Shown: in pieces, positions 1 through 5,260 of the stretch
How the letters are laid out: each line of letters opens with the position of its first letter
Position numbering within the stretch: position 1 is the first letter of the stretch
Origin: an uncultured Verrucomicrobiota bacterium
GTDB taxonomy: Bacteria > Verrucomicrobiota > Verrucomicrobiia > Limisphaerales > UBA9464
Direction: 5' to 3'
Length of the DNA stretch: 5,260 nucleotides
Assembly: GCA_903925515.1 (NCBI GenBank)
Contig: CAIYFP010000170.1
Span: 1-5,260 of the forward strand
The notes under the pieces: model-generated
The model's input: the letters and a program-made list of their open reading frames with translations, nothing else
Told to the model about the DNA's origin: nothing
Database searches by the model: none
Position numbers and translations under genes: made by a program

Positions 1-810
1 CGAGAACCTGGGGCATTGCGACAGGAACTTCACCGGGTTGCCGTAGATCACGCGGTCGATGGCCTCGGCCGACCAACCACGCTTGCGCATCTCGATGGCG
101 GTCCGGGGGATCGCCAGGGGCACGCTCTCGCCCCAGTCGCACGCGGAGTTCATCCACAACCGGTCGGACCCGAACACGTCGAGGATGTCCACGGCCCGGG
201 CGGGGGTGCACTTGCTGATGGGATACAGGGTCATGCCGCCCCAATGGCCGGCGTCGAGGACCATCCGCGCGGTGTGCTCCTCGACATGGTCGATCAGGAC
301 GCGCCCGGGCTGGATGCGCGAGTCGGACCTCAGCACGTCGAGGATGAGCCTCGTACCCTTGAGCTTGTCCTCGAGGTGCGGCGTGTGGACCAGGATCAAC
401 TGCCTCTCGCGCGCGGCGAGGTCCACGTGCATCTCGAGGACCTTGAGCTCGTTGCGCGAGTTCTTGTTGAGCCCGATCTCCCCGATGCCCAAGACGTTCG
501 CGCGCCCAAGAAACTCCGGGATCAACGCCAGCACGTCCCGCGCAAGGCCCACGTCCTCCGACTCCTTCGGGTTGATGCAAAGCCAGGAGTAATGCGGGAG
601 CCCATACTTTGCCGCCCGGGCGGGCTCGTACTCGGTCAGTTGACGGAAGTAGTCCCGGAAACCGTCGGCCGAGGAACGGTCAAAGCCGGCCCAGAAGGCG
701 GGCTCGCAGACGGCCGCGCACCCGGCCGTCACCATGTCCTGGTAGTCGTCCGTGGTGCGGCTCACCATGTGTCCGTGGGGCTCGATGTAGCGCATGAAAA
801 CCTGCCTCAT
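1..810 (-). CDS. TatD-like metal-dependent hydrolase, EboB-like (3' end outside window)
   Basis: This gene encodes an amidohydrolase-superfamily TIM-barrel protein of the TatD type. 270 residues are visible and no stop is reached before the left edge, so the C-terminus is missing, probably only by a few to some tens of residues. The family's metal ligands are all visible: HxH at residues 12 and 14, Glu111 in GEIGL, His142 in VHTPH, His175 in DHVEE and Asp225 in CDWG. The stretches SRTTDDYQDM (17-26) and EPAFWAGFDR (36-45) resemble, from memory, the TatD-like protein EboB of the ebo cluster rather than ordinary TatD DNases. In Nostoc that cluster is linked to moving a scytonemin precursor to the periplasm; the substrate of EboB itself is not known. 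The start at 810 has GGAG five bases upstream (816-819). A start at 795 (MRYIEPH) fits the family's usual N-terminus equally well. No signal peptide is seen, so it is probably cytoplasmic. TatD-like hydrolase is secure; EboB is likely. Confidence 0.88.
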   Translation of the reverse strand, partial: MRQVFMRYIEPHGHMVSRTTDDYQDMVTAGCAAVCEPAFWAGFDRSSADGFRDYFRQLTEYEPARAAKYGLPHYSWLCINPKESEDVGLARDVLALIPEFLGRANVLGIGEIGLNKNSRNELKVLEMHVDLAARERQLILVHTPHLEDKLKGTRLILDVLRSDSRIQPGRVLIDHVEEHTARMVLDAGHWGGMTLYPISKCTPARAVDILDVFGSDRLWMNSACDWGESVPLAIPRTAIEMRKRGWSAEAIDRVIYGNPVKFLSQCPRFS

Positions 811-967
811 CCTTGCTCCGGCCGCCCCGCCAAGTCGAGCGCCGGGAGCCAATCCTTGACAAGGCCCGCCGCGACGTGCCGCATCCCTACGAATCCCCAT
901 GCAGCGCGCCCCTGCCCGGGCGCTCGCACGAGGATCGTCCGGCATCGGCCTAGATCATGAGGTTCCC
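811..967. promoter_or_regulatory. Divergent intergenic region between the hydrolase and the FG-GAP gene
   Basis: This 157-base gap must carry the promoters of both flanking genes, which are transcribed away from each other. On the plus strand there is a perfect -35-like hexamer TTGACA at 856-861, embedded in the near-palindrome CCTTGACAAGG (854-864, five-base arms around a central A). No good -10 box lies 16-18 bases downstream (the 17-base position reads CCGCAT), so the promoter is only a candidate. No equally good promoter was found on the minus strand. The open frame upstream of 968 in this region is not counted as coding because the ribosome binding site points to 968. Confidence 0.4.
958..962 (+). 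promoter_or_regulatory. Ribosome binding site deciding the FG-GAP gene start
   Basis: TGAGG ends five bases before the ATG at 968, a good Shine-Dalgarno match and spacing. It favours 968 over the in-frame ATG at 899, which is preceded by AATCCCC and would add 23 arginine-rich residues in front of what looks like a normal signal peptide. Confidence 0.65.
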
Positions 968-2941
968 ATGAACACCTTGTCCTTGAAGTTGGGCGACATC
1001 GCCCGCCGCATCCCCATCCCCGTCCTCGTCGCCATGGCCGCCTGCTCGGTCGTCCCGGCAGTCGCGGACGTGGTGGTGCAAGTCCCGGAGGCTCCCTTGA
1101 ACGAGTCCGTGCTCGCCGCCCTCAAAGCCACGGGCGACGATCAACGCAAGGCCGCCGCCTCGTGGAAGGTGTTCCATGACTTCCGCTTCGAGGACCGCCT
1201 CCCCCAAAGCGGCATCACCTTTCGACAGGTCCCCGTGGACGACGGCGCCCGGGACTACAAGGCCGTCCACTATGACCACGGCACGGCACTCGCCGCCGCC
1301 GACGTCGATGGCGACGGCCGCCCCGACCTGTTCTTCGCAAACCAACGCGGCGGGAACCAACTCTGGCGCAACGTCGGCGGCGGCCGTTTCGAGGACATCA
1401 CCGCGAGCGCGGGCGTGGCGTTGCAGGGCAAGGTCAGCGCGGGCGCATCCTTCGCGGACTTCGACAACGACGGCCGGCCCGACCTGCTTGTCACCACCGT
1501 GCGGCAGGGGCACGCCTTGTTCCACAACGAGGGCGGCGGACGCTTCCGGGACGTCACGGCGGATTCCGGCCTGGCGTTGCCCAAGCCCGGCCACGGTTCC
1601 GGCGCCGTGTTCCTCGACTATGACCGCGACGGCAGGCTGGACCTCTTCGTCTGCCATGTTGGCGTGTACACCCGGAACGAGAAGGGACGGGCCGGGGAGT
1701 ACGTGGGCCGGTCGGACGCGTTCCAAGGATGGCAATTCCCCGAACGGAGCGAGGCCAGCCCATTCCTCCGCAATCGCGGCGACGGCCGATTCGAGGATGC
1801 TTCCGCCGCGACCGGGCTCGTCCACCGAGGGTGGAGCGGCGACGCCACCTTCTGCGACCTCGACGGGGACGGCTTTCCCGAGCTCTACGTGCTCAGCATG
1901 TCGGGCGAGGACCGGTACTACGTGAACCGCAAGGGGACGCGTTTCGAGGACCGGACGGCGGCCCTGTTCCCGAAGACGCCATGGGGTGCCATGGGCGTGA
2001 AGTTCTTCGATTCCAACCGGGACGGCCTGATGGACCTGCTGGTGACGGACATGCACTCGGACATGACGACGGCCCAGATCAAGGCGGGCGACACCAACCT
2101 CACCGTCCTCTTCGAGAAGTCCAAGAGCGACCCATGGTGCTCCGTCGAGTGGAATCCCGAGCAGTTCCGGCGCGCCACCAACAGCATCTTCGGCAACGCC
2201 CTCTTCCTCGGGCATGGCCCCGGCCGCGCCTTCTCCGAGGCCTCCGGCCCCATGGGCACCGAAACCTACTGGCCATGGGGCGTCTCCGTCGCCGACCTCA
2301 ACGCCGACGGCGACGAGGACGTCTTCGTCACCGCCGGCATGGGCTACCCGCTCCGGTACGTCGGCAACTCCCTCCTCCTCAACGACGGCGGGACACGCTT
2401 TCTCGAAGGCGCCTTCGTCCTCGGCGTCGAGCCCCGCCGCGGCGACCCCATGCTTCGCGAGGCCTTCGTCCTCGACACCGCCCTGCCCGAGGACAAGCGC
2501 CATCCGCTCGCTCGTGGCAAGACCGGCAAGGTGCGCGTGATGGGCACCGCCAGCTCCCGGTCGTCCGTCGCGCTCGACCTCGACGGCGACGGCGACCTGG
2601 ACCTTGTGACCAACGAGTGGAACGACCAGCCCCAGGTCCTCCTTAGCGACCTCTCCGCGCGCACCCAGGTTCGCTTCCTTTCCGTCCGCCTTGTCGGCTC
2701 CAAGTCCAATCGCGACGGGCTCGGCGCCATGGTCCGCCTCCACGCCGGGGGCCGCGTCCAGTCCCGGTTCCACGACGGCAAGTCCGGCTACCTCGCGCAG
2801 AGCAACCTGCCGCTCTATTTCGGCCTCGGCGCCGCCCCCGCCGTGGACAAGATCGAGGTCCTCTGGCCCTCCGGTACCCGCCAGACGATCCCCTCCCCGA
2901 TCACCCTCAACTCCACCCTCGTCATCGAGGAGCCGAGGTAG
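968..2941 (+). CDS. Secreted CRTAC1-type FG-GAP repeat protein with ASPIC/UnbV domain
   Basis: The 657-residue product begins with an export signal: a basic stretch ending in Arg13-Arg14, a hydrophobic core and a likely cleavage after AVA (31-33). Cys26 in MAAC is a poor but possible lipobox, so lipoprotein anchoring is not excluded. The body is a predicted FG-GAP/VCBS beta-propeller with seven calcium-loop motifs of the DxDxDGxxD kind, at residues 112, 164, 217, 297, 348, 443 and 537. The 348 (DSNRDGLMD) and 443 (DLNADGDED) copies have Asn at a ligand position. The C-terminal part (about 571-652), with GLGAMVRLHAGG and VLWPSGTRQ, is an ASPIC/UnbV domain. This matches the CRTAC1 family, common in planctomycetes and verrucomicrobia, where the molecular role is mostly unknown; extracellular adhesion or protein/glycan binding is inferred from the fold. 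The gene is divergent from the hydrolase and ends inside the tail of the convergent beta-helix gene. No catalytic motif was recognised. Confidence 0.93.
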   Translation: MNTLSLKLGDIARRIPIPVLVAMAACSVVPAVADVVVQVPEAPLNESVLAALKATGDDQRKAAASWKVFHDFRFEDRLPQSGITFRQVPVDDGARDYKAVHYDHGTALAAADVDGDGRPDLFFANQRGGNQLWRNVGGGRFEDITASAGVALQGKVSAGASFADFDNDGRPDLLVTTVRQGHALFHNEGGGRFRDVTADSGLALPKPGHGSGAVFLDYDRDGRLDLFVCHVGVYTRNEKGRAGEYVGRSDAFQGWQFPERSEASPFLRNRGDGRFEDASAATGLVHRGWSGDATFCDLDGDGFPELYVLSMSGEDRYYVNRKGTRFEDRTAALFPKTPWGAMGVKFFDSNRDGLMDLLVTDMHSDMTTAQIKAGDTNLTVLFEKSKSDPWCSVEWNPEQFRRATNSIFGNALFLGHGPGRAFSEASGPMGTETYWPWGVSVADLNADGDEDVFVTAGMGYPLRYVGNSLLLNDGGTRFLEGAFVLGVEPRRGDPMLREAFVLDTALPEDKRHPLARGKTGKVRVMGTASSRSSVALDLDGDGDLDLVTNEWNDQPQVLLSDLSARTQVRFLSVRLVGSKSNRDGLGAMVRLHAGGRVQSRFHDGKSGYLAQSNLPLYFGLGAAPAVDKIEVLWPSGTRQTIPSPITLNSTLVIEEPR

Positions 2942-4076
2942 CCGGCGCTCGCGGCTTCGCCGGACGATACCCGATGCCCGAGTACTCCGGCGCCTGCGGG
3001 ACGTGGTCCGCATCGAGGCGGGGGTCCGGCCCTTCCAGCCGGTTCTTCCCGGGATCGATCACCTTCTTCGCGTCATGGACGCGCCCGAGGATCGCGCACC
3101 CCTCCACGCGTCCCCCCGCGTTGATCGCCAGCTCATACCGCCCGTGCCCCGGCAACCCTCCCTCCGCCACGTTCCCATGGAACAGGTTGGCCACGTACAC
3201 GCTGTCCCCGCCCATGTCGTCCACCCCGTTGCGATTCCCCGTGAACGTGCAGTTCTGCACCAACGCCAACGACTCCCAGAAGATCGTGACCGCGCCGTTG
3301 TTGGCGAAGGGACGTTCCCCGGACGCCTTGGCCACGATGTCCTCGCCCGTGTTCGACACGTTCCCGACGAACAGGCAGTTCAGGATCATCGCCGAGCTGC
3401 CAGCAAGGAGGTCAATCGCCGGCCCCGTCCCCTGCGCCCGGTTGTTGAGGAAACGGCAGCTCGCCACGAGCACCGGCGTGTCCCGGAAGCCTTGCTGCTG
3501 GATCGAGATGCCCGCCCCGCACGGACGCGTGAAGTTGTCCTCCACCGTCAGCCCCACCAACCGCGGCGACGAACGCCCAAACACCTTCACGGCCCCGCCG
3601 TCCGAGTAAAAAAAGTGGTTCTTCGGAATCGTCCGGTTCGGCTCCAGCGCCTGCGTGTTCGTCTTGGTGATGAACCCGTTCGCCCCGGTGAGCCGAAAGC
3701 CCTGCATCAGCGTGTTCGTCGAGACCCCGTCCCCAAAGTACACCACATGGTTCACCACGGCCGGATGCGACGGCTCCCCCGGGTCCGACAACCCGGCGTT
3801 GGCCGCCGTCAACGTCACCCCCGGCAACGCCAGCAGGCGCACCCCGTCATGCCGACGGTTGAACCCCACCAGCGCTTGGCGCCGCGTGTCAGGCCGGTAC
3901 TCGCCCGCATGCACCCACACCGTCTTCTGCACCCCGTTCGTCGCGGCAAGGTCGATCGCGTCCTGGATGCGATCCCCGGGGCGGACATGGTACCCGTCCG
4001 GCTCCAGCGTCACCCCCGCGCGCGCCATCCCGGCCCACGCGCTCCATGCCGCCATCACGAGCACCCCTCGCATCAT
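2922..4076 (-). CDS. Secreted right-handed parallel beta-helix protein
   Basis: The 384-residue product carries a short signal peptide with a likely cleavage after ARA (18-20). Next comes HVRPGDRIQDAID (30-42) and VWVHAGEYRP (54-63), the usual opening of pectin-lyase-like beta-helix proteins. Repeated coils with Asn/Cys-Phe turns follow: LVGLTVEDN near 174-181, LVASCRFLNN near 203-212, MILNCLFVGN near 230-239, LALVQNCTFTGN near 270-281 and VYVANLFHGN near 293-302. The fold is used by polysaccharide lyases and by many uncharacterised surface proteins; I see no lyase catalytic signature, so no substrate is assigned. The C-terminus (PAKPRAPATSAPR) is Pro/Ala-rich and is not an obvious sorting domain. 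The start is uncertain: GTG 4079, ATG 4076 and ATG 4073 are consecutive, none has a strong Shine-Dalgarno, and an in-frame stop lies four codons upstream of 4079. It overlaps the FG-GAP gene's 3' end by 20 bases. Confidence 0.87.
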   Translation of the reverse strand: MMRGVLVMAAWSAWAGMARAGVTLEPDGYHVRPGDRIQDAIDLAATNGVQKTVWVHAGEYRPDTRRQALVGFNRRHDGVRLLALPGVTLTAANAGLSDPGEPSHPAVVNHVVYFGDGVSTNTLMQGFRLTGANGFITKTNTQALEPNRTIPKNHFFYSDGGAVKVFGRSSPRLVGLTVEDNFTRPCGAGISIQQQGFRDTPVLVASCRFLNNRAQGTGPAIDLLAGSSAMILNCLFVGNVSNTGEDIVAKASGERPFANNGAVTIFWESLALVQNCTFTGNRNGVDDMGGDSVYVANLFHGNVAEGGLPGHGRYELAINAGGRVEGCAILGRVHDAKKVIDPGKNRLEGPDPRLDADHVPQAPEYSGIGYRPAKPRAPATSAPR

Positions 4077-4298
4077 CACCCGCGCATCTCACCACGCCAT
4101 CCCCCGGGGACAAGGCCATTGTGGGCGACCCCAATCGCCCGCCCCATGGCTCCCCCGTGACATCCCAAGCCCGCGTTGGCCATGCCACCCATCATTCGTG
4201 AACGGTCCTTGCCGCCGGAAGCCCGGATTGTTTAGACCAATGCCCGACGCCGGGAGGGAAGGTCCCCCCGGCAACTTTCGTTCAAAAGCGCGCAAATC
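4077..4298. promoter_or_regulatory. Divergent intergenic region between the beta-helix gene and icd
   Basis: This 222-base gap should hold the promoters for both genes. No convincing -35/-10 pair was found on either strand; TTGCCG at 4209-4214 with TTTAGA at 4231-4236 is the best plus-strand candidate and is weak. Two ATTG...CAAT inverted repeats stand out in GC-rich DNA: 4118-4135, foldable as ATTG-t-GGG-cga-CCC-CAAT with one bulge, and 4227-4241 (ATTG-N7-CAAT). A stronger hairpin near icd is listed separately. No small gene is supported here. Confidence 0.4.
4249..4272 (+). promoter_or_regulatory. Strong GC hairpin in the presumed icd leader
   Basis: GCCGGG (4249-4254) pairs with CCCGGC (4267-4272). 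After a single bulged A at 4255 the stem continues as GGG (4256-4258) with CCC (4264-4266), closing on a five-base loop AAGGT. That gives nine G-C pairs with one bulge, ending 26 bases before the icd ATG. It is followed by AACTTTCGTTC, which is not a proper T-tract, so it is not called a terminator. It could be a 5'UTR stability or translation-control element, or lie upstream of the transcription start and mean nothing. The pairing is seen directly; the role is unknown. Confidence 0.4.
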
Positions 4299-5260
4299 AT
4301 GCCGTACACCACATGCACTGTACCGTCGGGCGAGAAGGTTTCGATCTCCGGCGGCAAGCTCCACGTACCCCACAACCCCATCCTGCCGTTCATCCGGGGC
4401 GACGGCACCGGCCCTGACATCTGGTCATCCAGCGAGCGCGTCTTCGATGCCGCCGTCGCCAAGGCCTATGGCGGCGCACGCAAGGTCTCGTGGATGGAGG
4501 TCTTCGCCGGCGAGGAGTCCTTCAAGCGCTTCAATACATGGCTGCCGGACGATACCGTCGAGGCCTTCCGTGAGTTCCTCGTCGGCATCAAGGGGCCCCT
4601 CACCACCCCGGTCGGCGGCGGCATCCGCTCCCTCAACGTCGCCCTTCGCCAACTCCTCGACCTCTACGTCTGCCTCCGGCCCGTCCAGTACTTCCATGGC
4701 GTGCCCAGCCCCGTGAAACGCCCCGAGAAGGTGGACATGGTGATCTTCCGAGAGAACACCGAGGACATCTACGCCGGCATCGAGTATGCCGCCGGCACCC
4801 CCGAGGCCCAGAAGGTCCTCGACTTCATCGCCGCCAACTTCCCCAAGGACTTCAGCAAGATCCGGTTCGGCACCGAGGCCAAGGCCGGCGAGTTCTGGGA
4901 CCTCGTCGGGGCCAAGGACATCAACCGCGCCGTCCAGGTCGGCGTGGGCATCAAGCCCGTGTCGTTCTCCGGCACCACACGCCTCGTCCACTCCGCCATC
5001 GAGTATGCCCTCCGCAACGGACGCAAGTCCGTCACCCTCGTCCACAAGGGCAACATCATGAAGTTCACCGAAGGCGCGTTCCGCGACTGGGGCTACGAAC
5101 TTGCCAAGACCAAGTACGGCGCTGTTGAGATTGACGGCGGCCCGTGGTGCAAGATTCCCGAAGGCAAACCCGGTGCCGGCATCATCATCAAGGACGCCAT
5201 CGCCGACATCACCCTCCAACAAGTCCTCACCCGCCCCACCGACTTCGACGTCATCGCCAC
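4299..5260 (+). CDS. icd: Isocitrate dehydrogenase, NADP-type (3' end outside window)
   Basis: The enzyme oxidatively decarboxylates isocitrate to 2-oxoglutarate in the TCA cycle, in the cytoplasm. 320 residues are visible, equivalent to residues up to about 300 of the 416-residue E. coli enzyme, so about 116 are missing. Substrate-site residues are conserved: IRSLN with Ser111 and Asn113 (E. coli Ser113, Asn115), Arg117, Arg127, Arg151 and Tyr158 in RENTEDIYAG, Lys250 in VHKGNIMKF, and Asp303 in IADI (E. coli Asp283). Ser111 is the position phosphorylated by AceK in E. coli; no AceK gene is visible here. Compared with E. coli there is about 22 residues extra between Arg151 and Lys250, centred on 183-216, as in the longer cyanobacterial-type enzymes. 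NADP specificity rests on overall similarity, because the residues that discriminate the cofactor (E. coli Lys344, Tyr345) lie beyond the edge. The start at 4299 matches the family N-terminus but has no Shine-Dalgarno; the upstream frame has no alternative start codon nearby. Confidence 0.96.
   Translation, partial: MPYTTCTVPSGEKVSISGGKLHVPHNPILPFIRGDGTGPDIWSSSERVFDAAVAKAYGGARKVSWMEVFAGEESFKRFNTWLPDDTVEAFREFLVGIKGPLTTPVGGGIRSLNVALRQLLDLYVCLRPVQYFHGVPSPVKRPEKVDMVIFRENTEDIYAGIEYAAGTPEAQKVLDFIAANFPKDFSKIRFGTEAKAGEFWDLVGAKDINRAVQVGVGIKPVSFSGTTRLVHSAIEYALRNGRKSVTLVHKGNIMKFTEGAFRDWGYELAKTKYGAVEIDGGPWCKIPEGKPGAGIIIKDAIADITLQQVLTRPTDFDVIA

Noticed and set aside
16..960. 314-codon open frame on the plus strand opposite the hydrolase
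   Set aside because: The minus strand carries the full set of TatD metal ligands; this frame is compositional noise.
899..967. Upstream ATG at 899 as the start of the FG-GAP gene
   Set aside because: There is no ribosome site in front of it and it would place 23 Arg/Ala-rich residues before the signal peptide, whereas 968 has TGAGG at good spacing.
2942..2963. Stem-loop CCGGCG/CGCCGG just after the FG-GAP stop codon as a terminator
   Set aside because: It has a six-base stem and ten-base loop but no T-tract on either side, and it lies within the beta-helix coding sequence; such stems are common in GC-rich DNA.
950..3013. Long open frame of 687 codons on the minus strand opposite the FG-GAP gene
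   Set aside because: Its translation is low-complexity (Ala, Gly, Val, Glu, Asp-rich) and mirrors the calcium-loop codons of the real gene on the other strand; this is a typical high-GC shadow.
4102..4109. CCCCGGGG palindrome
   Set aside because: It is a short G/C-only palindrome expected by chance at this base composition.
2691..4160. 489-codon open frame on the plus strand across the beta-helix gene
   Set aside because: The product is an Arg/Pro/His-rich shadow with no domain, while the opposite strand gives a clear signal peptide and beta-helix repeats.
4425..5222. 265-codon open frame on the minus strand opposite icd
   Set aside because: It is an Asp/Gly/Leu-rich shadow of the strongly conserved icd reading frame.
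1..5260. tRNA or rRNA genes, CRISPR arrays, insertion sequences, attachment sites
   Set aside because: Both strands were looked over; no repeated spacer pattern, transposase motif, terminal inverted repeat or tRNA-like arm structure was seen.

Overview
This is a GC-rich chromosomal window (about two thirds G+C by eye) with four protein-coding genes, dense packing, and no RNA genes, insertion sequences or CRISPR. The gene types suggest a free-living Gram-negative bacterium of the Planctomycetes-Verrucomicrobia group, most likely Verrucomicrobiota. The clues are a CRTAC1-type FG-GAP/ASPIC-UnbV secreted protein, a secreted right-handed beta-helix protein, an EboB-like TatD hydrolase, and an NADP-type isocitrate dehydrogenase with an internal insertion. 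This is inference from gene style, not a taxonomic assignment.

Layout. Positions 1-810 (minus strand) hold a nearly complete TatD-like metal-dependent hydrolase resembling EboB of the ebo cluster; it runs off the left edge. A 157-base divergent intergenic region (811-967) follows. Positions 968-2941 (plus) encode a 657-residue exported seven-bladed-type FG-GAP protein with a C-terminal ASPIC/UnbV domain. It meets the next gene tail-to-tail with a 20-base overlap. Positions 2922-4076 (minus) encode a 384-residue exported parallel beta-helix protein. A 222-base divergent intergenic region (4077-4298) contains a strong hairpin. From 4299 to the right edge lies the 5' part of icd, encoding the TCA-cycle isocitrate dehydrogenase.

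How the genes relate. The window is not one operon: every neighbour pair is divergent or convergent, so each gene is probably transcribed separately. The hydrolase probably starts a leftward operon continuing outside the window, possibly the rest of an ebo cluster. The two central genes encode exported, repeat-built proteins with no assignable enzymatic role; shared function is only suggested by adjacency. icd is a housekeeping gene with no evident link to them. I see no convincing new defence, mobile or biosynthetic system here. The most useful leads are the ebo-like gene without eboA beside it, the icd leader hairpin, and a change in codon use and strand composition around 1600-2100.
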